Of a stretch of 64,000 nt of DNA, positions 33,302-42,707 are shown one piece after another. Position 1 is the stretch's first letter. Each line of letters begins with the position of its first letter. Source of the stretch: Virgisporangium aurantiacum (lineage in GTDB: Bacteria > Actinomycetota > Actinomycetes > Mycobacteriales > Micromonosporaceae); the NCBI RefSeq assembly GCF_016863635.1, contig NZ_BOPG01000037.1:62001-126000 (forward strand). Direction: 5' to 3'. The position numbers and the translations under genes were made by a program. The notes under the pieces are model-generated. The model was not told the origin of the DNA. It searched no databases and saw only the letters and a list, made by a program, of their open reading frames with translations.

Positions 33302-34180
33302 ATGCGGTTCACGTTTGCTGAGGCGATGACGCGGGCGACGTACTACGCCCCACTGGCGAAGGCCGCCGAGGCGGCCGGCTACACGAGCATGACCGTTGCC
33401 GACAGCCTGATCTACCCGGAGCGGTCCGACTCGCGATATCCGTACACCGACAGCGGCGACCGGGAGTTCCTGCGGGAGAAGGAGTTCATCGAGACGTTCA
33501 TTCTCTGCGCGCACCTGTTCGCCGTCACCAGCACGCTGCGGCTGACGCCGTTCGTGCTCAAGCTGCCGGTGCGGCCGCCGGTGCTCGTCGCCAAGCAGGC
33601 GGCGTCGTTGGCGTACCTGTCCGGCAACCGGCTCGGGCTCGGCGTGGGCCTGTCGCCGTGGCCGGAGGACTTCGCCGCGCTCGGCGTGCCGTGGGCGCAA
33701 CGCGGGAAGCGCATGGACGAGTGCATGGACATCCTGCGCGGCCTGACGAGCGGCGAGTTCTTCGGCTACGCAGGCGAGTACCACGCGTTCGAGCCGCTGC
33801 AGCAGTGCCCGGCACCGTCCGAGAAGATCCCGCTCCTCGTCGGCGGCCACTCCGACGCGGCGTTGCGCCGCGCGGTCGTCAAGGGTGACGGCTGGATGCA
33901 CGCGGGCGGCGACGGCGCCGAACTCGACCGGCTGCTCGACCGGCTGGCGGAGCTCCGCCGCGCCGAGGGCGACACCCGCGACGACTTCGAGGTGCACGTC
34001 ATCTCGTTCGACGCGTACACGGTGGACGGTGTGAAACGCCTGGCGGACAAGGGAGTCACCGACCTCATCGTCGGCTTCCGGAACCCCTACGTCAACGGCG
34101 CCGACACCGAGCCGCTGGAAGCGAAGATCAAGCACCTGGAGTGGTACGCCGACAACGTCATCGCGAAGATCGACCGGTAG
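33302..34180 (+). CDS. LLM class F420-dependent oxidoreductase
   Basis: A 292-residue luciferase-like TIM-barrel enzyme (FAEAMTRATYYAPLAKAAEA, LGLGVGLSPWPEDFAALGVP, GKRMDECMDILRGL, IPLLVGGHSDAALRRAVVKG). Actinobacterial members use reduced or oxidised F420 to act on ketones, alcohols or polyketide/steroid intermediates; the substrate here is unknown. It is probably leaderless, since TAGTCT lies 6 bases before the ATG and no Shine-Dalgarno is seen. The KstR-like palindrome over its promoter hints at a steroid or lipid-catabolism link. Its 3' end overlaps the convergent gene by 23 bases. Confidence 0.88.
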   Translation: MRFTFAEAMTRATYYAPLAKAAEAAGYTSMTVADSLIYPERSDSRYPYTDSGDREFLREKEFIETFILCAHLFAVTSTLRLTPFVLKLPVRPPVLVAKQAASLAYLSGNRLGLGVGLSPWPEDFAALGVPWAQRGKRMDECMDILRGLTSGEFFGYAGEYHAFEPLQQCPAPSEKIPLLVGGHSDAALRRAVVKGDGWMHAGGDGAELDRLLDRLAELRRAEGDTRDDFEVHVISFDAYTVDGVKRLADKGVTDLIVGFRNPYVNGADTEPLEAKIKHLEWYADNVIAKIDR

Positions 34181-34766
34181 CCGGCCGGCACGAACCGGTG
34201 TGGTCGAGGGGCCGTCCGGACCGGGCGTCCAGCCGGATCATCACGGGCGAGTACCGCCCGCCCAGGGCGACGGTGTCGCGGTTCGGGAACGCTGCCGTGG
34301 TGACCGAGCCGGCGGGGCCGATCTCGCCGACGACCCGGGCCATCGCGCCGAGCCCCGACCACACCCGCAGGCACGCGTTCGGCGTGTCCGGGTGGTACAG
34401 GACGACGCTGCGCTCACGGTCGAAGGACTCGGCCAGGATCCGGTGCCTGCCGGGTTGGTGGACCAGGACCACGAGCTGGCACATGCTCAGGCACATCACC
34501 AGGGCGAAGTACCACCCGTTGAAAGGGCGGCGGGGAGACGAGAAGAGCCGCGGCCTCAGCACCGCCAGCGAGGCGAACAGGAAGAGCAGGAACAATCCCA
34601 CCCCGACCAGCGGGGCGTCGAGGTACTCCAACGCGACCAGGTCGCCCGGAATCAGGTGACCGAACGAGAACACCACCGCGGCCACCACGCCCGTCCCCAC
34701 CAGAACCAGGCCGCCCACGCGGCGCCGGCGGGCCGACCGCCGCATCGTCACATCGACATCCCCCAT
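34158..34766 (-). CDS. Hypothetical membrane protein
   Basis: A protein of up to 202 residues with an Arg-rich cytoplasmic N-terminus (MRRSARRRRVGG), two or three hydrophobic helices (about 18-36, 47-68, 83-102) and an outer C-terminal domain with an SGLGAMARVVGEIGPAG segment. The start is uncertain: ATG 34766, GTG 34751 (best Shine-Dalgarno, GGGGGA) and ATG 34745 are all in frame. It is the last gene of a three-gene minus-strand run after two paralogous unknown genes. No family recognised. Confidence 0.6.
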   Translation of the reverse strand: MGDVDVTMRRSARRRRVGGLVLVGTGVVAAVVFSFGHLIPGDLVALEYLDAPLVGVGLFLLFLFASLAVLRPRLFSSPRRPFNGWYFALVMCLSMCQLVVLVHQPGRHRILAESFDRERSVVLYHPDTPNACLRVWSGLGAMARVVGEIGPAGSVTTAAFPNRDTVALGGRYSPVMIRLDARSGRPLDHTGSCRPATGRSSR

Positions 34767-34795
34767 CACCCCATGGTGGCAACCCGGTGCGAGCG

Positions 34796-35428
34796 TCAGC
34801 CGATCTCGGTGGCCTCCCAGCCCCACCGGAGGCCGCCGAAGATGTCGACGACGCCCCGGCCGCTGTCGCGAACCAGGAACGTCTCCGCGGTGAACCGGTG
34901 GCGATCCGGCCGGGACAGCGACGGCGTCGCCTGGACGTTGACCACCGGGTGGCCGTTGACGGACGTGCGGCCGCCGTACGGATAGAACGGGTTCGCGCGT
35001 CCACCGTTGTCGAGCCCCGCCGCCGCGCCGTGATGGACGACCTGGATCCAGTGCATGGCGTCGTCGGCGGGCGGGTCGCCGCGCGCGAGGTCGGGCTCGT
35101 AGACGAGGTGCAGGTCGGCACCCACGCCGTCGGGGGAGGCGAAGACGCTGTGCGACCGGACCCGCAGTTCGCCGCACCCCGCGAACCCGCCCAGCCGACG
35201 GAACACGTAGTGCTGGCCGCACGCCCGCTCGACCACGGCGACGAACTCCTCCGTCGGGTGGTCCAGATACCGCGAGGCGAGCAGCGCGATCCGCCACGCC
35301 CGCCCGTCGACGACGAACTCGATCGCCGTGGTGTGCCCGCCGACCGTGGTCGACAACGGAACGGGCCACCCGGTCGGCCCACCCGGCCGGTGGTCCGCGA
35401 CCACGTGAGCGGCCAGCACGATGCTCAT
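34796..35428 (-). CDS. Unrecognised protein, paralogue of the upstream gene
   Basis: A 210-residue protein with no signal peptide or helix. It shares a core with the 203-residue protein encoded just upstream: a HRPGGPTGWP N-terminal motif, a VGGHT loop, HWIQVVHHG, DNGGRANPFYPYGGRTSVNG and a C-terminal FGGLRWGWEATE. The pair therefore arose by tandem duplication and is translationally coupled (4-base overlap). The aromatic/glycine-rich beta pattern suggests a compact beta fold; no catalytic motif is recognised and function is unknown. Confidence 0.78.
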   Translation of the reverse strand: MSIVLAAHVVADHRPGGPTGWPVPLSTTVGGHTTAIEFVVDGRAWRIALLASRYLDHPTEEFVAVVERACGQHYVFRRLGGFAGCGELRVRSHSVFASPDGVGADLHLVYEPDLARGDPPADDAMHWIQVVHHGAAAGLDNGGRANPFYPYGGRTSVNGHPVVNVQATPSLSRPDRHRFTAETFLVRDSGRGVVDIFGGLRWGWEATEIG

Positions 35429-36036
35429 GCCGCCCGCACCTCCCACCCGTACCGGATGCCGCCGGTCACCACGACCGGGCACGGGTCGCCGGCACCGGTG
35501 TCGTGCGCCAGGAACACCTCCGCGGCGTATTCGCCGGACAGGTCCGGCGCGTCGGGCGGCGGGGTGATCTCGGTGACGGTGTACAGGTTCACCAACCGCT
35601 CGCCGTGCACCGACGTCGGGCCGCCGGTGGGCAGGAACGGGTTCGCGCGCCCGCCATTGTCCACAAAGGACCGGCCAGCCGTGCGCACCACCTGGATCCA
35701 CCGCAGCGCCCGCGCCGGATCCGGCCCGCCCTCGTGGACCACGTACAACTCCGCGCCGTACGACGACGGCGAGGCGATGACGCTGTACGACTGCACCCGG
35801 AACGCCGGCAGCCCGCCGCCGTACCGGAACGTGTAGGACCCGCCGAACGCGTCCTCGACCGTCCGCACGAAGCCGACCGACGGGGCCGCCGCGTACTCCG
35901 CCGGCGCGAGCGAGACGCGGTACGACCGTCCATTGTGGTCGAACGAACCGGCGGACACGTGCCCGCCGATGGTCGCGCGGCCGGGCCAACCGTGGGGCTG
36001 GCCCGGCCGGTAGTCGCGGACCAGCCGGGGTATCAC
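35425..36036 (-). CDS. Unrecognised protein, paralogue of the downstream gene
   Basis: A 203-residue protein starting at GTG 36036. Conserved with its neighbour are YRPGQPHGWP, IGGHV, RWIQVVRTAG, DNGGRANPFLPTGGPTSVHG and GGIRYGWEVRAA. There is no leader peptide. No Shine-Dalgarno is seen, so it may be leaderless. Together with the next two genes it forms a small operon ending in a membrane protein. I do not recognise the family. Confidence 0.78.
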   Translation of the reverse strand: MIPRLVRDYRPGQPHGWPGRATIGGHVSAGSFDHNGRSYRVSLAPAEYAAAPSVGFVRTVEDAFGGSYTFRYGGGLPAFRVQSYSVIASPSSYGAELYVVHEGGPDPARALRWIQVVRTAGRSFVDNGGRANPFLPTGGPTSVHGERLVNLYTVTEITPPPDAPDLSGEYAAEVFLAHDTGAGDPCPVVVTGGIRYGWEVRAA

Positions 36037-36072
36037 CCGATGATGTCTACCGGTGCGGGCATAAGGCCGGTG

Positions 36073-37557
36073 TCAAGGATTCTGCAGACCCGGCCGCCCG
36101 TCGAGGATCGTGAACGACCGCAGCGTCCGCGCGGGCGCGTCCTTCCTGGTCACCGCGTCGACCGCGCGGAAGTCGGCCCGGAGCTGCCCGCGCGAGATGT
36201 GCGTGCGAACGTACCCGCGCCGGTCCGAGTAGAACCTCAGGTGCGGGTTGGTGCCGGCGTTGGGGATCGTCGACGTCGCGGTGCCGTCACCCCGCGAGGT
36301 GACCGACGTGCACACGAGTTCGGTGCCGATCGTCGCCGACCGGGGATCGGCGTAGTCGGCCTTGAGATCGTTGGCCCACGCCGTGTGGATGTCGCCGGTG
36401 AGCACCACCGGGTTGCGGACGCGCCGGTCGACCCACCCGCGCTGGACGCGGTTGCGCGAGGCGCGGTAGCCGTCCCACGCGTCCATGTTGCCGGCGCCGC
36501 TCGCGGTGAAGCGGCGGGCGAAGAACACCTGCTGGCCGATGACGTCCCAGGTGGCGGAGCCGAGCCCGTCGAGCAGCCACTTCTCCTGCGCGGCACCGGT
36601 GATGGTGCGGCCGGTCCGGTCGGCGTCGGCGCACACCTTCCACCCGTTGCCGCACGCCTGCGGGTCGCGGAACTGGCGGGTGTCGAGCATGTGGAACGTG
36701 GCCAGCGTCCCCCACCGCACCCGCCGGTACAGGGAGTCGCCACGCAGCGGCATGTTCTCGCAGTACGCCCGGTAGGCGGCGGCGCGCCGGGCCGTCCACT
36801 GCGCGGCGGTCAGCACGGGGTCGGTGTCGAAGCGCGCGGCGCCGGCCACGTCGTCCTCGATCTCATGATCGTCGGGGACGACCAGCCACGGCGCCGCGGC
36901 GTGCGCGGCCTGCAGATCGGGGTCCACCTTGTACTGTGCGTACCGCCGCCGGTAGTCCGCGAGCGAGACGGTCTCCTTGCCCAGGTGCTGCCGCACCTTG
37001 CCGGGCTTGCCGGGTCCCTCGTAGATGTAGTCGCCCAGGTGCAGGATCAGGTCGGGACGGTCCTCGGCCATCCGCCGGTACGCGGTGAAGTACCCGTGCT
37101 CGAGGTTGGCGCACGACGCGAACGCCATCACGAGGTCGCGGCCGGCGGTGGTCGCGGCCGGCGTGGTGCGCGTCCGGCCGACGGGGGAGATGTGCCCCTG
37201 TGCCCGGAACCGGTAGTGGTACTCGGTGTCGGCGGCCAGGCCGCCCGCGACGGCGTGCACCGAGTGGGCGCAGTCGTGCCGCGCGGTCACCGTGCCCCGC
37301 GCGACCGGTGCGCCGAACGTGGCGTCCCGCGACACCTGCCACTCGACGGCGACGTCGCCCGCCGGCATGCCGCCGTGGCCGTCGGCGTTCAGCGGTTTCG
37401 GCGCGAGCCGGGTCCACAGGACCACACTCGTCGCATCCGGATCACCGGAGGCCACGCCGAGCGTGAACGGGAACGGGACCGGCGCGGCGGCCCGCAGCCC
37501 CGGTGCCACCGCCGTGACCAGGCCACCCAGCACGAACGTCCGGCGATCAAGGCTCAT
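36073..37557 (-). CDS. phoD: PhoD-family alkaline phosphatase / phosphodiesterase, Tat-exported
   Basis: A 494-residue secreted enzyme with a twin-arginine signal (LDRRTFVLGGLVTAV). A PhoD N-terminal beta domain (about 33-130) precedes the metallophosphatase domain with metal-binding motifs ASCANLEHGYFTAYRRMAED, LILHLGDYIYEG, VVPDDHEIEDD and VVLTGDIHTAWAND. PhoD enzymes release phosphate from esters outside the cell with Ca and Fe. No PHO box was identified. It is divergent from the Hsp70 gene with a 58-base gap. Confidence 0.9.
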   Translation of the reverse strand: MSLDRRTFVLGGLVTAVAPGLRAAAPVPFPFTLGVASGDPDATSVVLWTRLAPKPLNADGHGGMPAGDVAVEWQVSRDATFGAPVARGTVTARHDCAHSVHAVAGGLAADTEYHYRFRAQGHISPVGRTRTTPAATTAGRDLVMAFASCANLEHGYFTAYRRMAEDRPDLILHLGDYIYEGPGKPGKVRQHLGKETVSLADYRRRYAQYKVDPDLQAAHAAAPWLVVPDDHEIEDDVAGAARFDTDPVLTAAQWTARRAAAYRAYCENMPLRGDSLYRRVRWGTLATFHMLDTRQFRDPQACGNGWKVCADADRTGRTITGAAQEKWLLDGLGSATWDVIGQQVFFARRFTASGAGNMDAWDGYRASRNRVQRGWVDRRVRNPVVLTGDIHTAWANDLKADYADPRSATIGTELVCTSVTSRGDGTATSTIPNAGTNPHLRFYSDRRGYVRTHISRGQLRADFRAVDAVTRKDAPARTLRSFTILDGRPGLQNP

Positions 37558-37615
37558 GCCGTCAGGTGTACCGCAGCCCGTCGGCCGTGATGTGCCGAAC
37601 GCGTACCCTGCAACG

Positions 37616-39043
37616 ATGGCGAACGGTGTGCTGCTCGGGATCGACTTCGGCACGTCCAACACCGTGGCCATGGTGCGCCGGGGAGATACCGAGGCCCGGC
37701 CGCTGCTGTTCGACGGCTCGCCCCTCCTCCCGTCCGCCGTCCTGTTGGAAGGCCCGGGCGACGTCCTGGCCGGCACCGACGCGGTCCGCTCGGCGCGCCT
37801 GTACCCGGACCGGTACGAGCCCAACCCGAAGCGGCGCATGGCCGACGGCATCGTGCTCCTCGGCGGGCACGAGACCGACGTGGTCGATCTCGTCGCCGCC
37901 GTGCTGAGCCGCGTGGCGGTCGAGGCGCGTCAGGTCACCGGCCAGGTGCCGGACCACGTCGTGGCGACACACCCGGAGATCTGGGGGACGTCGCGGCTCG
38001 GCCGCCTCACCGAGTCGGTGGTCCGGGCCGGGCTGCCCGCGCCGAAGCTGGTGTCCGAGCCCGTGGCCGCCGCCGCGTACTTCCTCGCCGAGGGCAGTCG
38101 CGTCGGCCCCGGCCGCTGCGCGGTCGTCTACGATTTCGGCGCCGGAACGTTCGACGCCAGCGTCGTCCGCCGCGGCCCCGACGGCGCGCTCACCGTGCTC
38201 GCCAGCGAAGGGCTGCCGGAGGTCGGCGGCCTCGATCTCGACGCCGCGCTCGTCGAGCACCTCGGCCGCCTCATCGCCCAACGCGACCGCGACGCCTGGG
38301 ACCGCCTGCGCCGCCCCACCTCCGTCGCCGACCGCCGCGCCCACTGGCAACTGTGGGAGGACGTCCGGTTGGCGAAGGAGTCGCTCAGCCGCCGCCCGCA
38401 GACCTCGGTACACCTGCCGTTCCTCGACGAGAGCGTCCCGGTGAGCCGCGAGGAGTTCGAACACCTCGCCGAACCCGTCATCGCCCGCACGGTCACCGTC
38501 ACCCGCGCCGCCGTGCGCAGCGCCGGCATCGGCCCGCAGGACGTCGGCGGCATCTTCCTCGTCGGCGGTTCGAGCCGCGTCCCGCTCGTCGCGACCCTGT
38601 TGCACCGCGCGTTCGAGATCCCACCGACCGTCCTCGAACAACCGGAACTCGTTGTCGCGGAAGGCGCCCTGAGCCGCCTCGACGCGCACGAGGAACGCAC
38701 GCCCGCGGGCGTCACCATGACCCTGCCCGTCCCCGAGACGGAGAGCGAGCCACCGACCCAACGCATCCCCGCGAAGGGCACGGCGCGTCCGGTGGTCCCG
38801 GCGGCCCCGCCGGTTCCGGCGCCGGCTCCGGAAAATCCGGGATTACGCCATGAGCGTCCCCCCGTACGTCGACACCTTGCCGATCCCTGGGGCGTCGCCG
38901 CCGCCGCCGTGCTCGGCATCCTCGCCGGCGTGGTGGCCGCCGCGGCCGACGCCGCCGCACTCACAGCGATCGCGGCGGCCGCCGCCGTGGCGGTGCTGGT
39001 GTACGCCGTGCGCGTCGTGCTCGGCCTTGCCTTCGACCGTTAG
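37616..39043 (+). CDS. Hsp70-like ATPase with C-terminal membrane helices
   Basis: A 475-residue protein whose first 370 residues are an Hsp70/actin ATPase domain (phosphate 1 GIDFGTSNTVAMV, connect/phosphate 2 VYDFGAGTFDASVV, adenosine motif IFLVGGSSRVPLV). It has no classic peptide-binding domain; instead a Pro-rich linker (about 375-425) leads to two hydrophobic helices (DPWGVAAAAVLGILAGVVAA and AAAAAVAVLVYAVRVVLGL). It is probably a membrane-tethered regulator rather than a general chaperone. TACCCT lies 6 bases before ATG 37616, suggesting a leaderless mRNA. Its stop overlaps the convergent VWA gene stop. Confidence 0.88.
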   Translation: MANGVLLGIDFGTSNTVAMVRRGDTEARPLLFDGSPLLPSAVLLEGPGDVLAGTDAVRSARLYPDRYEPNPKRRMADGIVLLGGHETDVVDLVAAVLSRVAVEARQVTGQVPDHVVATHPEIWGTSRLGRLTESVVRAGLPAPKLVSEPVAAAAYFLAEGSRVGPGRCAVVYDFGAGTFDASVVRRGPDGALTVLASEGLPEVGGLDLDAALVEHLGRLIAQRDRDAWDRLRRPTSVADRRAHWQLWEDVRLAKESLSRRPQTSVHLPFLDESVPVSREEFEHLAEPVIARTVTVTRAAVRSAGIGPQDVGGIFLVGGSSRVPLVATLLHRAFEIPPTVLEQPELVVAEGALSRLDAHEERTPAGVTMTLPVPETESEPPTQRIPAKGTARPVVPAAPPVPAPAPENPGLRHERPPVRRHLADPWGVAAAAVLGILAGVVAAAADAAALTAIAAAAAVAVLVYAVRVVLGLAFDR

Positions 39044-40845
39044 AAGTTGCTCAGGACCGAGCTGAAGATCTTGTCCACACTGGACGGATCCGTCGCGTCG
39101 TAGGCGGCGGCCCGGGAGACCTTGGCGATCTCCTGGAGCGTCGTCAGGTCGGCCTCCTCGCCGAACGCGATACCGAAGATGCGCACCGAGTCCTCCAACG
39201 CCGAGCCGTCGAGGTCGCGCAGCAGCCTCGCCTTGTCGTTGTCGGCGGGGTACTCGTTGCGGCCGTCGGTGAGCAGGACGACGGCGTTGATCCGGTTGGC
39301 GTCCAGCCGTTGGCGCATGTACAGGTCGGCCGCGCGGGTGGTGTGGTACAGCGCCGTTCCGCCCTCGGCGCTCAGGCCGCGGATGAGCGTGGTGAGTTGC
39401 TGCTTCCTGTCACCCAACCGCGACATCGGCAGCCGCTCGTTGTACGGGCTTTCGCCGTTCGGCTTCTGCCCCGAGAACGTCCACAGCGCCACCTCGTCGT
39501 CGGGATGCAACAGGTCGAGGCTCGCGATCGCCGCCTTCTTCGCGGCTTCGAGCTTGCTGACGCCGCCGAACGCGTTCTCCTTCATCGAACCCGACACGTC
39601 GAGCACCAGCAGCACCCGCGCCTTCTTCCGCAGGTCGTCCCAGCCGGTGAGCATCCGGTCGAGGACCTCGCCGACGGGCGCCTGGATGAGGCTCAGCTTC
39701 TGCCCGGCCGGGATCTGCAACGCCTTGGTCAGTTCCGGACCGGCCTTGCCCTCGTGGTCGCGGAAGCCCATCGCCGCGAACGCGGCCTGCTGCTCCGGCT
39801 TCTGCAGGAACGCGAGGAAGTCGGCGGCGGCCTCCTTCTGCGCGTCGCTCGCCGACGGGAGGACCACGTACGGGTGGTCGAGCATCAGGGTGCCGTCCTT
39901 GGGCACCATCGGAATCAGCGGGACCGTCGGCGGCTTGCCGTTCTCCTTCGGGTCACCGGTGGTGTTGCCCTTGTTGTACAGGTAGGTCAGCTGCTCCTGG
40001 TGCACCACCGCGCTCACGTACGACATCGCGGCGCCCTTGGCGTCGGCCTCGGCCATGTTCGCGAGGAACTTCACCGCGTCGTCGGTGTAGTGCAGCACGC
40101 CGGCCTCGACCCCGCGGACGAACGTCGTGACGGCCGGCTGGGCGAGATCGGCCTGGGTGAGTTCCCGCGACAGCCCCGTGGCGGCGTAGTACGTGGCGAC
40201 GGTCGCGGCGAGTCCCGACGTCGACCGGTGCGGGTTGTCCTTGCCGAAGGAGAAGCGGCCCCACTCGGGGTGGCCGTACCGGCCCCAGCCCTGCGGGTCG
40301 GCGGCCAGCGCCAGCACGTCGCTCCACCCGAACTCGCGGTCGGGCCACCCGAACGCCTCGGCCATCGGCTTCGGCATCGCGATCACCAACGGGCTCTGCG
40401 CGATCGACGGCAGCTTCTCGGTCGACGCCGGCAGCGTCTTCTGCGGCTTCGCGCTCTCGCGGTGGCGGGCCAGTTGCAGCCACAGCGACGACGTGGGCGT
40501 CCACACCTGCGGCGCCGGGGCACCGTCGCGCTGCTCGTCCCAGCCGGAGACGAGGGCGTCCATCGCCGCTCCGGACGTGAGCCGGTGCACCGACACCGAC
40601 GCGCACCGCTTGCCGCCGTACAACTCGTCGGACGCGTTGTACTTCCGGGCCAGGTCGATCATCAGATCGGCCTTCTCCGTGGACGAACTGACCTCGATGG
40701 CTTCGCACCCGGCCCGCTCGGCGGCGCCGGCCGGGCCGGGATCGCGCCGGACCACCACGAAGTACGTCACCACCACGGCGACCAGACCGACAATGACCGC
40801 GATCACGAGCGGAAGTCGTGTGCGCGTCCCCGTGCCAACGCCCAT
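39040..40845 (-). CDS. Membrane-anchored substrate-binding and VWA domain protein
   Basis: A 601-residue protein with an N-terminal signal anchor (LPLVIAVIVGLVAVVVTYFV), a periplasmic-binding-protein-like region (about 45-360: EVSSSTEKADLMIDLARKYN, SPLVIAMPKPMAEAFGWPD) and a C-terminal VWA domain with MIDAS DVSGSM in VLLVLDVSGSMKENAF and VVLLTDGRNEYP. Such fusions sit on the outer face and may bind a ligand and a protein partner. AGGAGAT precedes ATG 40845. It is convergent with the Hsp70 gene (4-base overlap of stops). Confidence 0.88.
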   Translation of the reverse strand: MGVGTGTRTRLPLVIAVIVGLVAVVVTYFVVVRRDPGPAGAAERAGCEAIEVSSSTEKADLMIDLARKYNASDELYGGKRCASVSVHRLTSGAAMDALVSGWDEQRDGAPAPQVWTPTSSLWLQLARHRESAKPQKTLPASTEKLPSIAQSPLVIAMPKPMAEAFGWPDREFGWSDVLALAADPQGWGRYGHPEWGRFSFGKDNPHRSTSGLAATVATYYAATGLSRELTQADLAQPAVTTFVRGVEAGVLHYTDDAVKFLANMAEADAKGAAMSYVSAVVHQEQLTYLYNKGNTTGDPKENGKPPTVPLIPMVPKDGTLMLDHPYVVLPSASDAQKEAAADFLAFLQKPEQQAAFAAMGFRDHEGKAGPELTKALQIPAGQKLSLIQAPVGEVLDRMLTGWDDLRKKARVLLVLDVSGSMKENAFGGVSKLEAAKKAAIASLDLLHPDDEVALWTFSGQKPNGESPYNERLPMSRLGDRKQQLTTLIRGLSAEGGTALYHTTRAADLYMRQRLDANRINAVVLLTDGRNEYPADNDKARLLRDLDGSALEDSVRIFGIAFGEEADLTTLQEIAKVSRAAAYDATDPSSVDKIFSSVLSNF

Positions 40846-40916
40846 TGGTGATCTCCTGTCCTGCACCGATGGAGCCCCGCATCGTAACGGGCCGCCACAA
40901 CGTCGTCCCGCTCGGT

Positions 40917-42707
40917 CTACCGCCCCGACGAACTGGGCGACGGTGATGCCGGTTGAGACGCGGGCAGGTCCGGCGGGGCGGTCTGACCGGCCGCCTCGGC
41001 GGCGGCCCGGCGCCGGTCCTCCTCCAGCGCGCGGAACGCGCAGTCGCGCAGCTGCTCGCGGGTGGCCCTGGCGAAGTCCGCGCACGGCGAGGCCGCCGCG
41101 CCGTCGCCGGGTTGATTCGTCGGCGGGGTGGTCGCCTGGCCTCCGGTCAGCAGGTTCGCGACGGTGACCGGCTTCGATTCGTCGACCGGCACGGTGAACA
41201 GGTACTTCACCTGGCCGTCGAGTTCGCCGTACGCCTGCCAGGTGCGGCCGTCGAGCGGCAGGAACTCGATCACCCGTCCGCCGGCCGGGTAGAAGCCCGG
41301 ATCGGACGCCAGCACCGCCTTGATGCGGTTCTCCAGGCGGGTGAGCGCGGTGATCCGCTCGTCGCCGTCGTCGAGGACGTAGATGCGCTGGGTGTTGAAG
41401 GAGCCGGCGGTGACGGTGTCGGCCGGTGTCACGGCGTACGCCACCAGTTGCTCGGAGTCGGAGCCGCGCGCCCGCAGCGGCGACACCCAGTACCGGCGCC
41501 CGTCCTCCTTCGACAGCAACTGGTAGACGCCGATGTTGTCCTGCTGGGTGCCGGCGCCGGTGAGCTCGAACCCGAAGCCGCCGTCGTCGTCGGGGCTCTT
41601 GCCGGCCGCCCAGGCGCTCATCTCGCGCTGCTTGATGACCATCGTGATCGGGTACGACGGGCCGGGCAGGTCGTCGGGCGCCACCGTGCGGAGGTGGTCG
41701 AGGTGCGTCTTCCCGTTCTTGCCGCTGACGACCAGAACCCCGGCGGGACGCAACACTGTGCGGTTGCGGTAGTCCACCTGCCGGACGACGGGCACGACGA
41801 CCTTCGGCTGGTCGCCGTCGCAGTAGCCCCAGACGTCCTCGTCGTCGTACAGGAGGTCGGGATACCTGTCGGCCAACAGGTCGCGGAGGTTGCGGCTGTG
41901 CGTCCCGTTGAAGGACGTGTCGATCGCGTACCCGCCCGCGAACAGGCACGAGGTCGGGTTGCCCCGCCCGTCCCATTCGACGACGCTGTGCAGCGGCCGG
42001 TCGTCCTTGCCGTCGCGTACCGCCGAGACCTTGACCTGCAGCGCGCCGTCCTCGCCGCGGCGGTACAGGTAGCCGGCCGTGTTCTCGCGCAGTTCGGTGT
42101 TGGCGACCGACGCCGAGTTCGTCTTCATCTGGTACTTGGCCGCCGCGATCGAGACCACCCGCGGCTCCCAGTTGACCGACAGCTCACCGCGGTCGACGCA
42201 GCCGACGACGTCGTGCCGCCCGAGCAGCACGCACGGCCCGCCGGACGCCGGCTCGGCGTCAGCGGTGAGGTCGCGGACGAAGCTCGGCGCGTTGCCGGGG
42301 TCACGCACCACGAAGACGGTCGTGGGCGACGTGGCGGTGCCGTCGTAGCCGCGGGCCTCGTCCATCCCGTTGCCGACGACGGCGACGAAGAACATCACGC
42401 CGCAGAACAGCATGGCGAGCACGAGGCCGACGATGCCGACCTCTTCGAAGTCGACGCCGGAGGCGGCCAGCGCGCCGACGCCCGCGATCAGCCACGCGAT
42501 CACCATGAGGTAACCCCAGCCGGTCCACCGCAGGGGGTTCAGGCCGCCCGGGAAGAAGTAGCGTTCCAGCCCGGTCCAGAAGTGCTGGTGGGCCGCCCAC
42601 TCGCCGCCCGTGAAGATTCCGGCGCCGGCGTACCAGACCAGCCAGACCCCGAGGATCAGGACCAGCGGTGTCAACAGCCACGCGATCAGCGGACCCCTGT
42701 CATACAC
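40917..42707 (-). CDS. Large hypothetical membrane protein
   Basis: A 596-residue protein of unrecognised family. The N-terminal 140 residues contain about three membrane helices (LIAWLLTPLVLILGVWLVWY; LMVIAWLIAGVGALAASG; VGIVGLVLAMLFCGVMFFVA), then a long soluble, probably outer domain with several cysteines (GGPCVLLGRHDVVGCVDRG). A Glu/Arg-rich helix and a Pro/Ser tail end it. GTG 42707 is favoured: TACTGT lies 6 bases upstream, so it is likely leaderless. It is 71 bases upstream of the SBP-VWA gene on the same strand and may work with it. Confidence 0.75.
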   Translation of the reverse strand: MYDRGPLIAWLLTPLVLILGVWLVWYAGAGIFTGGEWAAHQHFWTGLERYFFPGGLNPLRWTGWGYLMVIAWLIAGVGALAASGVDFEEVGIVGLVLAMLFCGVMFFVAVVGNGMDEARGYDGTATSPTTVFVVRDPGNAPSFVRDLTADAEPASGGPCVLLGRHDVVGCVDRGELSVNWEPRVVSIAAAKYQMKTNSASVANTELRENTAGYLYRRGEDGALQVKVSAVRDGKDDRPLHSVVEWDGRGNPTSCLFAGGYAIDTSFNGTHSRNLRDLLADRYPDLLYDDEDVWGYCDGDQPKVVVPVVRQVDYRNRTVLRPAGVLVVSGKNGKTHLDHLRTVAPDDLPGPSYPITMVIKQREMSAWAAGKSPDDDGGFGFELTGAGTQQDNIGVYQLLSKEDGRRYWVSPLRARGSDSEQLVAYAVTPADTVTAGSFNTQRIYVLDDGDERITALTRLENRIKAVLASDPGFYPAGGRVIEFLPLDGRTWQAYGELDGQVKYLFTVPVDESKPVTVANLLTGGQATTPPTNQPGDGAAASPCADFARATREQLRDCAFRALEEDRRRAAAEAAGQTAPPDLPASQPASPSPSSSGR

